NCBI GenBank assembly: GCA_965660675.1
Contig: CBFIAU010000001.1
Location: forward strand, 310,001 to 374,000
Source of the DNA: UBA12202 sp002691725
GTDB lineage: Bacteria; Pseudomonadota; Alphaproteobacteria; Puniceispirillales; UBA1172
Direction: 5' to 3'
DNA length: 64,000 bases
A program made the translations under genes and the position numbers. The first letter of the stretch is position 1, and each line of letters opens with the position of its first letter. Shown one piece after another: positions 1 through 9,405 of this stretch. Under the pieces are notes generated by a model. The model had not been told where the DNA came from. It did no database searches and was given only the letters and a program-made list of their open reading frames with translations.

Positions 1-1143
1 CCCTGAATATGCCGCAAAGGACAAGGTAGCAGCGTTACCAGCAGTTGATTTTTCAGGAATAACCGGGCTCAGTGCCTTAATCACCAAATCCGCCATACGC
101 TGAATCTGGCAGAATCTGGCTTCGGCAGCGGCAGGGGCAATCGGATTAAAGATTGATCCCTTTGGTGCCGTCACTTTAATCGGACGGAATGAGCCTTCGT
201 TCTGAGGCACATATTCTTCGAGCGTGTATGTATCAAGCAACATGGCACGGAAAACAAAGAATGCCGCCACCATGGTTGATCCATCATAGGGGACGTTAAA
301 GGCGGTCGGAACCTGATCTGACGATCCGGTCAGATCAACCTCAACATCATCACCGGTGATGCGAACACAGACTTTGATGGGGAGCGTTTTATCTCTATTT
401 CGACCATCATCATCGAGGAAGCCTTCAGCGAAATATTCACCATCCGGAATTTTTGCAATTTCCCGACGCATTAACCGTTCCGTATAATCCATAAGCTGAT
501 TACATGATGTGATAACATCCTCTTTGCCGTATTTCTCAACTAGCTCCTCAAACCGCCGCACGCCTAATTCAGCTGACGCGATTTGGGCCTCAAGATCACC
601 CATAACCAGACCCGGAACGCGGGTGTTGTCATGGATATATTTCCACAAAGGCTCAACTCGTTTGCCGCCTTCATAGAGCTTGACAGCATCAAGCAACATG
701 CCCTCTGCCCACATATCCGGAACATCAATAATTAGCCCCGGTGTAGCCGCGCCGATATCAACATGGTGCGCTGTATTGGCAGAAAATCCGATTAGCTCGC
801 CTTTATAAAATACTGGCATCACCACCGCAATGTCAGGCGAATGTGAGGCGCCTTTATAAGGGTGGTTATGAACAACACAATCCCCTGGCTCCCACTCATC
901 TAAAGGAATAGTTTCGGCAATCCCCCGCAAATAGCCCGGCAGAGAGCCAATATGCATAGGCGTTGAGTCAGATTCGCAAAGCGTATTGAAATCAGTATCA
1001 AATAATCCTGCGCCCAGATCCTGACTTTCGCGGATAATGGATGAGTAACTCATGCGATAAAGCACGTTACCCATCTGTTCTGCGATGGAATGCAAGGCAC
1101 CACCGATGACCTGCAAGGTAATTGGATCAATTTCTCTAGTCAT
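1..1143 (-). CDS. hyuB: HyuB-type hydantoinase/5-oxoprolinase subunit B, partial (3' end outside window)
   Basis: This is the beta subunit of an ATP-dependent hydantoinase/oxoprolinase, which works with HyuA to open cyclic amides such as hydantoins or 5-oxoproline. About 381 codons are visible from the ATG at 1143, with GGAG eight bases upstream. The reading frame is still open at the left edge, so roughly 200 C-terminal residues are missing compared with the 586-residue paralogue at 23114-24874. Shared family motifs include RMSYSSIIRES near residues 29-39, the HNHPYKGASHSPDIAVVMPV block and the MGDLEAQIA block. The gene follows hyuA by 21 bases and is probably the last or second-last gene of a long minus-strand operon starting near 11363. 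The substrate cannot be read from sequence. Hydantoin, N-methylhydantoin and 5-oxoproline are the family options. Confidence 0.9.
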   Translation of the reverse strand, partial: MTREIDPITLQVIGGALHSIAEQMGNVLYRMSYSSIIRESQDLGAGLFDTDFNTLCESDSTPMHIGSLPGYLRGIAETIPLDEWEPGDCVVHNHPYKGASHSPDIAVVMPVFYKGELIGFSANTAHHVDIGAATPGLIIDVPDMWAEGMLLDAVKLYEGGKRVEPLWKYIHDNTRVPGLVMGDLEAQIASAELGVRRFEELVEKYGKEDVITSCNQLMDYTERLMRREIAKIPDGEYFAEGFLDDDGRNRDKTLPIKVCVRITGDDVEVDLTGSSDQVPTAFNVPYDGSTMVAAFFVFRAMLLDTYTLEEYVPQNEGSFRPIKVTAPKGSIFNPIAPAAAEARFCQIQRMADLVIKALSPVIPEKSTAGNAATLSFAAYSG

Positions 1144-1164
1144 GTTCAGTCTCCGTTCCCTAAA

Positions 1165-3249
1165 TCAGTTTTTTGCAATCAGAATATCGCCAACTTCAAG
1201 CACCGTGGCGGTATAATCTGGCGGTATAATTGTTGTTGAGTTATGCTGAGTGACCACGGCGGGGCCGTTAATCATATCACCTGATTTTAGCTTGGCTCTT
1301 GCATAACGCGGTGTTGATACGGCTTTATTATCGTCAAATATCGTATCTCTATTGTAGAGATGCGCGTATTCGGGGTTCGTATTGCCGCCTTTTTCAAGTG
1401 TATTAAGCTGAAGCTTTTCAACATCAGCAGAAGCAATGACCCGAACGGTGATAGCTTCGGTAATCTGATCCTTAAAAGCATGCCCATATTGCTGCTTGTG
1501 AACATCATAAAAATTATCAATCACGGTTTGGACATTTTTGGTTGTTAGAGGCTCATCAGGCATTTTTGCCCGCAGCTCAAAGCCTTGTCCCAGATACCGA
1601 CATTCCATGATGTAATCATATCTGCGCTGATCCTTTGCCACATTATCCTGATCAAGCTGTTGATCGGCCTCTGCCTTCAAGTCTTTAACAATCTGATTGA
1701 TCTGGCTGAGTTCATCATCAGAGGCTTGGTTAAGCGGGATCAGAACCGACCGAGTAAACTCATATTTAAGGTCTGATACAAGCAACCCAAGTGCCGCCGT
1801 AATCCCCGGCTGTGACGGTGATATAATGTTCTTGGCCGAAATCATATCAGCAAGTGCCACCGCATGAAGCGGCCCTGCACCACCAAAACCCATCAATGTA
1901 AAGCCTCGCGGGTCAATGCCCTTGGCGACTGAGTTTGAATTGATAGCAAGAGCCATATTGTTGTTGATAATTCTCAGAATACCTAAGGCTGCTTCGGGGA
2001 CAGACATGCCCAATGGATCAGCGATATGAGTCTTGATGGCTTTTTCCGCCAGTTCAGGCTTAATGATAATATCACCGCCAAGGAACTGATCCTGATCAAG
2101 CCGCCCCAGAACGACCTGCGCATCGGTTACGGTTGGATGCTCCCCGCCATTGCCATAACATGCTGGCCCGGGGACAGCGCCTGCCGATTTAGGGCCAACG
2201 CGGAACGCCCCGCCTTCATCAATATAGGCGATTGATCCGCCGCCCGCACCAATCGCGTCAATATCCAGCATTGGTACCAACACAGGCAGGCTCGCAACCT
2301 CAGTATCGCGTGGATTTTTAATCCGCAACTCACCATCCTGAATCACTGAAATATCGGCAGATGTGCCGCCAATATCAATGGTAATAATATTTGATATATC
2401 ACTTTGCTGGCCTGTCGACCGGGCACCAATGACGCCACCAGCAGGGCCAGATAGCAATAAGCCAATGGGCCGATCAGATGAGTTTTCAATGGTGGAAATA
2501 CCGCCATTGGACTGCATAATTCTGACCTGACTATTGATGCCTTCCTTGCTCAGACGGTTTTCAAGACTAGACAGGTAGCGTGCTGTTTTAGGGCCAATAT
2601 AAGCATTCATCGCGGTTGAGCTAAAGCGCTCATATTCTCTGATCACATTGACCACTTCTGATGATGTGTAGATATACGCATCTGGATGAATGGATGCGAC
2701 AATTTCCTTTGCTCGCATTTCATGGTCATTGTTCAAGAAGGAAAATAGAAACGCAATAATGATAGAATTAATGCCGCGCTTTTTAAACAATTCCGCCGCT
2801 TCACGAACCTCATCTTCGTTCATAGGGACTTCTATCTCACCTGTTGGCGGCATCAGCCGTTCTGTGATCGGTATCCGATTACGGCGCTTAACCAATGGCT
2901 TGGATTGCCATGGCACCTCATATTGGAGACTAAAGTTATGCGGCCGTTTGTGCCGTGCCATATGCAGAATGTCGCGGAAACCACGAGTCGTCAGCATCCC
3001 TACTTCGGCGCCATCACGTTCAATGACCATATTAGTGGCAACCGTCGTGCCGTGATAAAGCATATCAATATCACCAGGACTCACCCCAGCTAATTCACAG
3101 ACTTGAAGCACACCTTTGACAACCCCTTCGGATTGATCATGCGGTGTACTTGCTACCTTTGTGACCGTTACTTCATTTTTACTGGCATCGTGATTTTCCA
3201 AAATGATATCAGTAAATGTTCCACCGACGTCTACCCCTACCCTAATCAT
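1165..3249 (-). CDS. hyuA: HyuA-type hydantoinase/5-oxoprolinase subunit A
   Basis: This is the ATP-binding alpha subunit of a hydantoinase/oxoprolinase, 694 residues, which is normal for the family. It starts with the actin-like phosphate-binding motif VGVDVGGTFTD at residues 4-14. A second ASKHA-type motif, ITIDIGGTSADISV, lies near residue 295, and GGGSIAYID with the VGPKSAGAVPGPACYG block lies near residues 335-365. The ATG at 3249 has GGGAGAGAG upstream. It sits 13 bases after the amidase gene and 21 bases before hyuB, so the three look co-transcribed with the ABC importer above them. A second, diverged hyuA is at 21020-23092. The HyuAB assignment is firm; the substrate is open. Confidence 0.93.
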   Translation of the reverse strand: MIRVGVDVGGTFTDIILENHDASKNEVTVTKVASTPHDQSEGVVKGVLQVCELAGVSPGDIDMLYHGTTVATNMVIERDGAEVGMLTTRGFRDILHMARHKRPHNFSLQYEVPWQSKPLVKRRNRIPITERLMPPTGEIEVPMNEDEVREAAELFKKRGINSIIIAFLFSFLNNDHEMRAKEIVASIHPDAYIYTSSEVVNVIREYERFSSTAMNAYIGPKTARYLSSLENRLSKEGINSQVRIMQSNGGISTIENSSDRPIGLLLSGPAGGVIGARSTGQQSDISNIITIDIGGTSADISVIQDGELRIKNPRDTEVASLPVLVPMLDIDAIGAGGGSIAYIDEGGAFRVGPKSAGAVPGPACYGNGGEHPTVTDAQVVLGRLDQDQFLGGDIIIKPELAEKAIKTHIADPLGMSVPEAALGILRIINNNMALAINSNSVAKGIDPRGFTLMGFGGAGPLHAVALADMISAKNIISPSQPGITAALGLLVSDLKYEFTRSVLIPLNQASDDELSQINQIVKDLKAEADQQLDQDNVAKDQRRYDYIMECRYLGQGFELRAKMPDEPLTTKNVQTVIDNFYDVHKQQYGHAFKDQITEAITVRVIASADVEKLQLNTLEKGGNTNPEYAHLYNRDTIFDDNKAVSTPRYARAKLKSGDMINGPAVVTQHNSTTIIPPDYTATVLEVGDILIAKN

Positions 3250-3262
3250 CTGTCTCTCTCCC

Positions 3263-4624
3263 TTATTTAAGTATATTTTCCAATATTTTTGCGACCTCGA
3301 TTAATGCATCGTCATATCCAGCATGCGCACTAACTAAAAGACTGGTTGGTCTGTCGCCATTCTTCTGGTTTTTAGTCATTGGTAACGCCACCCCCGGCAG
3401 GTTAAAGATATTGCCCAGAGTGGTATTGCGTAAGGTCAGCAAATTGACCTTATGGAAAAGCGCCTTATCAGCAATAAGCGGTGCAAGTTCAGGCGCTTGA
3501 ATTGGTGTTGTTGGCATCAGCATAAAACCATTACCGGTTTTTTGAATAATCTCTGCTACACCCTCACTTCTTAGCCAATGCAGCTGCACAACGTCTGAGG
3601 CAGACATGCGAGACCCGCGAAGAATTCGGTCAAGTACCCGTTCATCCATCCGCGCCCGAATATCTTCGGTCAGCTTATCTTGATGCTCAAGCCAGGCATC
3701 CATAGCTACCAATGTGCCGCATTCTTCGAGTAACGGAAATGTATTGGCAAAACAGTCAAGATCAATCGACTGAACGCTGTATCCAGCGTCTTTAATCCGG
3801 GCGAGCGCATTATTGTAATCGGCGGCAACCTGATCATCCATCGCATCCAAGACAACCGTTTGCGGCGCATAGAAACGCGGCTTTTCAGTTAGTGGCGGTA
3901 GCGCGACATGCTCTGCTGAGCGGAAAATCCGATCAATAGCGGCGCAGTCATCAACCGTTTTTGCTAAAGGCCCAACAGTATCCAAGGTTCGTGATAGCGG
4001 CAGGACACCGTTTTTATCATAACGGCCTTCGGAAGTTTTTAGCCCAACCACCCCATTATAGGACGCCGGAACCCGCACCGATCCACCAGTATCAGAGCCT
4101 ATTGCAATCGGTGCCATATCACGCCCAATTACCGCTCCACTGCCAGAGGATGAGCCACCGGGTGAATAATGCACATCATCAGAACAAGCATTCATGGGCG
4201 TGCCATAATGCGGATTATAGCCGATCCCTGAATACGCTAATTCTGTCATATTGAGCTTGCCAATACTGACCATTCCCGCCGCTTTTGCTTTAGCAACGAC
4301 AGGCGCATCAGCAGGCGCAGGGGCAGCATGTTCAAACAAGATTGAGGCGGCGGTGGTGACCTCACCTTCCATATCATAAAGGTCTTTCCAAGCGATTGGC
4401 ACACCATCCAAGTCTGACAATGCTTCACCTGCATCATATCTTTTATCTGCGGCCTCGGCTTCTGCCATGGCGCGTTGTTCGGTTAATGTGATGTAAATTG
4501 GGCTCGCTTGATTGCGTCCAGCATCAAGACAGGCGGCAGCGATATCAACTGCCCGAAGCTCTCTTTTTTGCAGAGCATCACCAAGTTCTAATGCTGTCAT
4601 GGAAAGCAATGATATCTCTGTCAT
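3263..4624 (-). CDS. Amidase signature family hydrolase
   Basis: This is a 453-residue amidase-signature enzyme that hydrolyses a carboxamide, releasing ammonia or an amine in the cytoplasm. The Ser-cisSer-Lys triad is visible: Lys in IAWKDLYD near residue 80, the GGSSSGSGAVIG serine-rich segment near 152-163, and the nucleophile segment IGSDTGGSVRVPA near 175-187. No signal peptide or membrane segment is seen. It lies between the ATPase gene 4628-5722 (3-base gap) and hyuA (13-base gap). An amidase, HyuAB and an importer in one operon suggest stepwise breakdown of an imported cyclic or acylated amide. Amidases of this family are hard to assign to a substrate. GatA is unlikely, because gatB and gatC are absent and two other amidases are present in the window. 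Confidence 0.88.
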   Translation of the reverse strand: MTEISLLSMTALELGDALQKRELRAVDIAAACLDAGRNQASPIYITLTEQRAMAEAEAADKRYDAGEALSDLDGVPIAWKDLYDMEGEVTTAASILFEHAAPAPADAPVVAKAKAAGMVSIGKLNMTELAYSGIGYNPHYGTPMNACSDDVHYSPGGSSSGSGAVIGRDMAPIAIGSDTGGSVRVPASYNGVVGLKTSEGRYDKNGVLPLSRTLDTVGPLAKTVDDCAAIDRIFRSAEHVALPPLTEKPRFYAPQTVVLDAMDDQVAADYNNALARIKDAGYSVQSIDLDCFANTFPLLEECGTLVAMDAWLEHQDKLTEDIRARMDERVLDRILRGSRMSASDVVQLHWLRSEGVAEIIQKTGNGFMLMPTTPIQAPELAPLIADKALFHKVNLLTLRNTTLGNIFNLPGVALPMTKNQKNGDRPTSLLVSAHAGYDDALIEVAKILENILK

Positions 4625-4627
4625 GGT

Positions 4628-5722
4628 CTATCCATTACTTTCGCTCAACATGATGCTGGATTTATTAAAATCCCAATAACAGTTCAGTTCACTACCTGTG
4701 TTTAGGTCCTGGCCATCAAGTTTTGCCACATGTGTTTCAATTTTTATGCGCTCACCATTGGCCAGACGCAGATAAATAATCACCGTATTGCTGATGAAAT
4801 TAGCTTGCTCAACATTACCCTTGACCTTATTGACGTCTTTTTTGGATGTTTTGCCGAAACTGATATATTCAGATGGCACGACCATTAGCCCCGATGCATT
4901 ATTGGCAGCATTGCCGATTAAACGCCCTTTGAATTGACCATTCGGGGTTTTAATAGCACCTATTTTCCCGCTAGCGCCAGTAATCGTTCCTTCAAAAAGC
5001 AGATTCTTGCCGATAAAGCGCGCCACAAACGGCGTTTGCGGATTGAAATAAATATCTTCAGACGCCCCGATTTGCTCAACCCTGCCGGAGTTCATAACGA
5101 CAATTCGGTCACCCATCCCCAGCGCCTCTGATTGTGCATGGGTCACAAACACAAACGTAATATTTAACTGCTTCTGGAGAAGTTTTAATTCATCTTGAAT
5201 AGCCCGCCGTAAGTTGGCATCAAGCGCACCTAAAGGTTCATCAAGCAAGAGAATCTCAGGTTCTGTGACAAGTCCGCGAGCTAGCGCGACACGCTGTCTC
5301 TGGCCACCAGAAAGCGATGTTTCGCGCGCATCTGCGACACTGCCTAAATCAAGTAAATCAATAATATTTGATGTTTTTTGTCTTATTTCTGAGCCTGATA
5401 ATTTTCGTATTTTTAGCCCAAACTCAATATTCTGGCGAACCGTCATATGTGGATAAATGGCATAATTCTGAAAAATAGTTGCGGTTGGTCTTTGCTCAGC
5501 CTTGATATGAGTGTTGTTAACTCCGCGAATATATAATTCACCAGATGTTATGTCTTCCAGTCCTGCGATCATCCGCAGCGTCGTTGTTTTGCCGCATCCT
5601 GACGGGCCAACAAAGGATAAAAACTCACCCTTCTCAACTTGAAGATCAAAAGCCTCAACAGCCAATGTGCCACCGGGATATATTTTCGTTATCTGTTTTA
5701 GCTCTAAATCAAAGTCAGTCAT
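4628..5722 (-). CDS. ABC importer ATPase, polyamine/UgpC type (second ATPase of cluster 1)
   Basis: This is a 364-residue nucleotide-binding subunit with a C-terminal TOBE-like regulatory domain. Walker A is GPSGCGKTTTL at residues 39-49, the signature is LSGGQRQRV at 137-145, Walker B with catalytic Glu is ILLLDEP near 157-163, and the switch histidine is present at residue 195 (VTHAQSEAL), although the usual Asp after it is Ala. The same operon encodes another ATPase at 10281-11363 whose switch histidine is missing, so the two may form an asymmetric heterodimer under permeases 8535-9392 and 9406-10254. It follows the solute-binding protein gene after a stem-loop (5743-5768), which should lower its expression relative to that gene. 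Confidence 0.92.
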   Translation of the reverse strand: MTDFDLELKQITKIYPGGTLAVEAFDLQVEKGEFLSFVGPSGCGKTTTLRMIAGLEDITSGELYIRGVNNTHIKAEQRPTATIFQNYAIYPHMTVRQNIEFGLKIRKLSGSEIRQKTSNIIDLLDLGSVADARETSLSGGQRQRVALARGLVTEPEILLLDEPLGALDANLRRAIQDELKLLQKQLNITFVFVTHAQSEALGMGDRIVVMNSGRVEQIGASEDIYFNPQTPFVARFIGKNLLFEGTITGASGKIGAIKTPNGQFKGRLIGNAANNASGLMVVPSEYISFGKTSKKDVNKVKGNVEQANFISNTVIIYLRLANGERIKIETHVAKLDGQDLNTGSELNCYWDFNKSSIMLSESNG

Positions 5723-5742
5723 TATTTGTACCAGTAAAAACC

Positions 5743-5768
5743 GGGTTCAGAGGAAATCCCCTGAACCC
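5743..5768 (-). terminator. Stem-loop terminator/attenuator after the solute-binding protein gene
   Basis: GGGTTCAG and CTGAACCC form an 8-bp stem that extends by two further pairs around a mismatch, with an AAAT loop. Read on the minus strand it is followed by GGTTTTTAC. It lies 10 bases past the stop of the solute-binding protein gene and before the ATPase gene, so it probably acts as a partial terminator that keeps binding-protein mRNA abundant. Confidence 0.6.
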
Positions 5769-5778
5769 ATATTGATGA

Positions 5779-6990
5779 TTATGCGCTTAGGAATTCATCC
5801 CATTTCATCATGAGATGATCATACTCATCTGGCCACTGGTGCCAGTAAGTAACCTTAGACGCACGATTGGCCAATGAGCCACCATCACGCAGATCGCCTT
5901 CTTGGATTCCACGGTCTGGCGCACCCACCCAAGGCTTGCCCTCATACCAGAAGTCATACTTTTCTTTTGACATATGGTTTTGGATTGTTGTCGTTGGTGA
6001 GTAGTAACCCTGCTCAGACACGGCGATCGCTGGCGGGCCAGATAGCCAGTAATCGGCATAAGCCATAACAGCATCTTCATTTGGTGAGCCACTGATCATG
6101 GAAATACCAATTGACCAACCCCGATAACCTTCTTTTGGCTCTGCGTAGGAGCATGGAATGCCCTGCGCTTTAACCGCCATAACAGCAGGCTGCCAAGCAT
6201 CGGCAAGAATCATTTCACCAGAAGCCATCAAGTTAACAAGTTCACCAAAGTCACCCCAAAGCGCCCGGAACTGACCTTCTTTTTTCTTGGAGATCAGGAA
6301 CTTGGAAGCTTCGTCAATCTCACTCTTATTTGGATTACCCGGGTTAGGAACATCCAGCATGCCGAGTGAATTCATGGCCAAAATAGCCTGTCCGAATGCG
6401 ATCAATGGATCAACGTTCAGGCCAGTCTTACCCTTAAACTTCTTGTCAAAGAGTGATGTCCATGTATTCGCTTCTTCAGCATCAACAAGGTCAGGACGAT
6501 AGCCGATTGAGTCAAAGTTATAAACGGTTGGAACCATCCATAGTGATGACTGACCAGCATCTGCCCAAATCTGGCCAGAAATCTGTGCCCGTGCTTCCAT
6601 CCGTGGATCAGCCTTTGTGAATGTATCACGAATACTGTTCCAGTTAGAAAGCTTTGATGTTGGAATTGGCTTAATGGTGTTCGTCACTGTCATAGCAGGC
6701 AGACGTTCACCAATAGTTTCCCAGCAATCATAGGCTTTTGAACCTGAAAGCAATTCGGTCTGTGTGTTAGGGAAAATGTCACCCTTACCACTGACCGAAC
6801 CAACGCCAGACTTTTCTTTGAAATCGTTCAGAATACGTTCCTGAACGGTCACGGACAGACCAACAGTTCTTAACTCTTGGTCTGCAAGATGGCCACCAGC
6901 TAAAACTTGGGAGGAGTTGGTAAGCATGGTGCTACCTAGTGCCACCCCTGTTCCAGCCATAAATTGGCGCCTATTAGTATGTATTGTCAT
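5779..6990 (-). CDS. ABC importer solute-binding protein, PotD-like, Tat-exported
   Basis: This is a 403-residue periplasmic binding protein of the spermidine/putrescine-like class. The N terminus has a twin-arginine motif, TNRRQFMAGTG at residues 5-15, followed by a hydrophobic stretch and a likely cleavage near the LAGG segment around residue 32. Tat export implies folding in the cytoplasm. The C-terminal half contains GYRGWSIGISMISGSP and a YWLSGPPA block. Both are shared with the signal-less paralogue at 12646-13851. The gene sits downstream of two dehydrogenase genes in the importer operon 11363-4628. The ligand is unknown; a nitrogen-rich or cyclic amide compound is suggested by the hydrolases in the operon. 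Confidence 0.88.
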   Translation of the reverse strand: MTIHTNRRQFMAGTGVALGSTMLTNSSQVLAGGHLADQELRTVGLSVTVQERILNDFKEKSGVGSVSGKGDIFPNTQTELLSGSKAYDCWETIGERLPAMTVTNTIKPIPTSKLSNWNSIRDTFTKADPRMEARAQISGQIWADAGQSSLWMVPTVYNFDSIGYRPDLVDAEEANTWTSLFDKKFKGKTGLNVDPLIAFGQAILAMNSLGMLDVPNPGNPNKSEIDEASKFLISKKKEGQFRALWGDFGELVNLMASGEMILADAWQPAVMAVKAQGIPCSYAEPKEGYRGWSIGISMISGSPNEDAVMAYADYWLSGPPAIAVSEQGYYSPTTTIQNHMSKEKYDFWYEGKPWVGAPDRGIQEGDLRDGGSLANRASKVTYWHQWPDEYDHLMMKWDEFLSA

Positions 6991-7020
6991 TCGTTCCTCC
7001 TTCTAGGAATTGATCATTTG

Positions 7021-7773
7021 TTAGTAGCGGCCGACCCCAAGTCCACCGTCCACACTTATCACTTGACCCGTCAGATATCTGGCCTTTTCTGATGCTAAAA
7101 ACACAATAACATCAGCAATATCATCAGGTTGACCGATGCGACCCATCGGTATAAAGGCACCAGCTTTTTGGGCACCTTCCTCGCCAAGTGAATGCTTTTC
7201 AGACAAAAGCTGGGCTGTCCGGATATACCCCGGAGCAACGCCATTAACCTTAATGCCGTCGCGTGCTAGTTCATTGGCAAGACCACGAACCAGCCCAACA
7301 ACACCTGCTTTTGCAGCTGAATAATGTACATGCTCATCCCATCCATACATGACACCCATGCATGAGGAGAGACAAATAATAGACCCTGTATTGGCTTTTT
7401 TCATTTGTGCTAATGCAGGGCGAATGACGCGAAACATGCCTTTAAGATCAACATCAAATGTGAAATCCCATTTCTCATCTGTCATGTCTTCAAGCGGAAC
7501 TTTATGGGCAATACCGGCATTACAGACAATTGTATCAATGGCGCCATAAGCGGTTTCTATCTTGGCGACGACTTGATTAGCATTATCGGTTGAGGTGACA
7601 TCAAGATGATGAAACTCTGCTGTGCCGCCAGCATCGGTAATCTCTTTGACGGCGGTGGCACCTTCATCAGCCAGAATATCTGTCACAATGACGCGATATC
7701 CAGCCTGAGCAAATGCCAGCGCGCTCGCTCGTCCAATTCCAATACCTGCACCTGTAATTAAAGCTGTTTTCAT
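7021..7773 (-). CDS. Short-chain dehydrogenase/reductase (first of a pair)
   Basis: This is a 250-residue classical SDR that should oxidise or reduce an alcohol/ketone using NAD(P). The nucleotide motif TGAGIGIGRA lies at residues 7-16, NAG near 88-90, the catalytic Ser in ICLSSCMG near 137 and the YSAAK motif near 152-156. The C terminus has the usual YLTGQVISVDGG segment. It is one of two adjacent but clearly different SDRs inside the importer operon, 9 bases after its partner and about 30 bases before the binding protein gene. The pair suggests the imported compound carries a hydroxyl or keto group, but this is inference. Confidence 0.88.
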   Translation of the reverse strand: MKTALITGAGIGIGRASALAFAQAGYRVIVTDILADEGATAVKEITDAGGTAEFHHLDVTSTDNANQVVAKIETAYGAIDTIVCNAGIAHKVPLEDMTDEKWDFTFDVDLKGMFRVIRPALAQMKKANTGSIICLSSCMGVMYGWDEHVHYSAAKAGVVGLVRGLANELARDGIKVNGVAPGYIRTAQLLSEKHSLGEEGAQKAGAFIPMGRIGQPDDIADVIVFLASEKARYLTGQVISVDGGLGVGRY

Positions 7774-7782
7774 ATCCGCCTC

Positions 7783-8538
7783 CTAAAGCATCACATCGCC
7801 AGAATTTGGCCCTAGGGTTTGTCCCACATAAATCCGCGCATCATCAGATGCCAGAAAGGCAACTGTCGCTGCCACGTCTGATGGCTCACCAAAATGCCCA
7901 AGAGGTAATTGCGCGGCTTTCGCATCACGCCAATCTTTTGATAATCCAAGCACTAAATCAGTATTGATCGGGCCCGGGGCTATGGCATTAATTCTGATGC
8001 CAGATTGACCAAACTCTCTGGCCAATGATTTTGTCAGGCCGATGATAGCCGCCTTTGCTGTCGCGTAATGAACTAACTCAGCTGCCCCAATTTGTCCCAA
8101 TTGTGAGGCTGTGTTGATAATAATGCCGCTGCCCTTTTTGAGCATATGCGGGATCGCAAAATGACAACCCAGAAAACAGCCGCGTACATGCACAGCAATC
8201 ATTTTATCCCAGTCATCATAGCTCACATCGACAAACGCTTTTTGCTGAAGAATGCCGGCATTATTGACAACCAGCGATAGCTCGCCATAGGTCTCTAGCG
8301 TCCGCGCAAAGAGCGCTTGCATATCGCCTTCATGCGAGACATCACCAACCTGATAGGCAATGTGATCCGCCGCTATGCCAGACGATATCAGCTTATCCTT
8401 GACCGCCTTAACACTCGCCTCATCAATATCGTTCATCATGACTTTGGCGCCATCATGGGCAAGACGTTCAGCAATAGCCGCGCCAATGCCTGATCCAGCA
8501 CCTGTGACAATAGCGATATGATGCGCTGACGGGTTCAT
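7783..8538 (-). CDS. Short-chain dehydrogenase/reductase (second of a pair)
   Basis: This is a 251-residue classical SDR. It has TGAGSGIGAA near residues 12-21, NNAGIL near 91-96, a catalytic Ser in INTASQLGQ near 142, and the active-site Tyr and Lys in HYATAKAA near 157-164. The start ATG overlaps the stop of the upstream permease gene by ATGA, so the two are translationally coupled. Sequence relation to the neighbouring SDR is only at family level, so it is not a recent duplication. The substrate is unknown. Confidence 0.88.
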   Translation of the reverse strand: MNPSAHHIAIVTGAGSGIGAAIAERLAHDGAKVMMNDIDEASVKAVKDKLISSGIAADHIAYQVGDVSHEGDMQALFARTLETYGELSLVVNNAGILQQKAFVDVSYDDWDKMIAVHVRGCFLGCHFAIPHMLKKGSGIIINTASQLGQIGAAELVHYATAKAAIIGLTKSLAREFGQSGIRINAIAPGPINTDLVLGLSKDWRDAKAAQLPLGHFGEPSDVAATVAFLASDDARIYVGQTLGPNSGDVML

Positions 8539-9392
8539 GAAATATCCTCCTGCAGACCAGACGCGCGCTGACGTTGGCGCCGCACCGATAGCGTCAATAA
8601 AATTCCATAGATAGCAAGAAGCGAAAATGAGAATAACGTACTCAGCACCCCAAAGGCGAAAAGGTTCGGATGAATCTCAACGGCAAATGTCCCATAGATC
8701 GCAATCGGCATGGTAACGTCAGAGCCGCCTGTAAACAATGTCCGCGGAAACTCATCATAACTAAGCGTGAAGGCAAATAGCATGGCCGATAAGACACCCG
8801 GAAATATAATCGGGAATGTGACTTTGCGAAATGTTTTCGCCGGGCTAACACCCAGGCTCAATGAGGCTTCTTCAACCGATTCGTCAAACCGGTTAAAGAT
8901 CGCCAGCATGACCAAAAAGGCAAACGGGTAGGTATAGACAACATGCAGCACAAACGCTGTTGACCACCAGTTGCGCGCCACGCCAACCTGATCAGCAAGC
9001 AACACCATGCCAAGACCAAGCAAAACACCCGGCACAATCATGCCTAAAATAACCGAATAGAAAACAACAGCAGAGCCTTTGAACGGCCGCCGGAACGCTT
9101 GCGCTGTCAGCACCCCCATCACCGTTGATACAACCATCGTCGCAAAGGCCAAGGTCAGTGACCGGATTAACGCCTCACCAATAGGCAAGGGCGCGACCCG
9201 TGATGGCGGCGCTAGTCCAAAGACATGCTGATACCAGTATGATGACCATTCAATAATCGGAAATTGCGGACCGCCTTCAGGGCCTTGCTGAAAGCTCAAT
9301 ATCCCCATGACGATGAATGGCCCATAAAGGAACAGCACAAAGAGAGCCGTGAAGATGCCTAAAAACCAGCGTAAAGAAACAACTTTATCCAT
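8535..9392 (-). CDS. ABC importer permease, PotC-like
   Basis: This is a 285-residue inner-membrane permease with about six hydrophobic segments. The first is WFLGIFTALFVLFLYGPFIV near the N terminus. The cytoplasmic EAA-type coupling loop is EEASLSLGVSPAKTFRKVTFP near residues 172-192. It pairs with the permease 9406-10254, 13 bases upstream, and overlaps the next SDR gene by 4 bases. Together with the two ATPases and the Tat-exported binding protein it makes a full spermidine/putrescine-class importer. Confidence 0.92.
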   Translation of the reverse strand: MDKVVSLRWFLGIFTALFVLFLYGPFIVMGILSFQQGPEGGPQFPIIEWSSYWYQHVFGLAPPSRVAPLPIGEALIRSLTLAFATMVVSTVMGVLTAQAFRRPFKGSAVVFYSVILGMIVPGVLLGLGMVLLADQVGVARNWWSTAFVLHVVYTYPFAFLVMLAIFNRFDESVEEASLSLGVSPAKTFRKVTFPIIFPGVLSAMLFAFTLSYDEFPRTLFTGGSDVTMPIAIYGTFAVEIHPNLFAFGVLSTLFSFSLLAIYGILLTLSVRRQRQRASGLQEDIS

Positions 9393-9405
9393 AAATCATG
9401 TCCCC

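Noticed and set aside
3263..4624. Glutamyl-tRNA amidotransferase subunit A (GatA)
   Set aside because: There is no gatB or gatC nearby, and the operon context is an importer with HyuAB. Three amidases of this type occur in the window, and all look catabolic.
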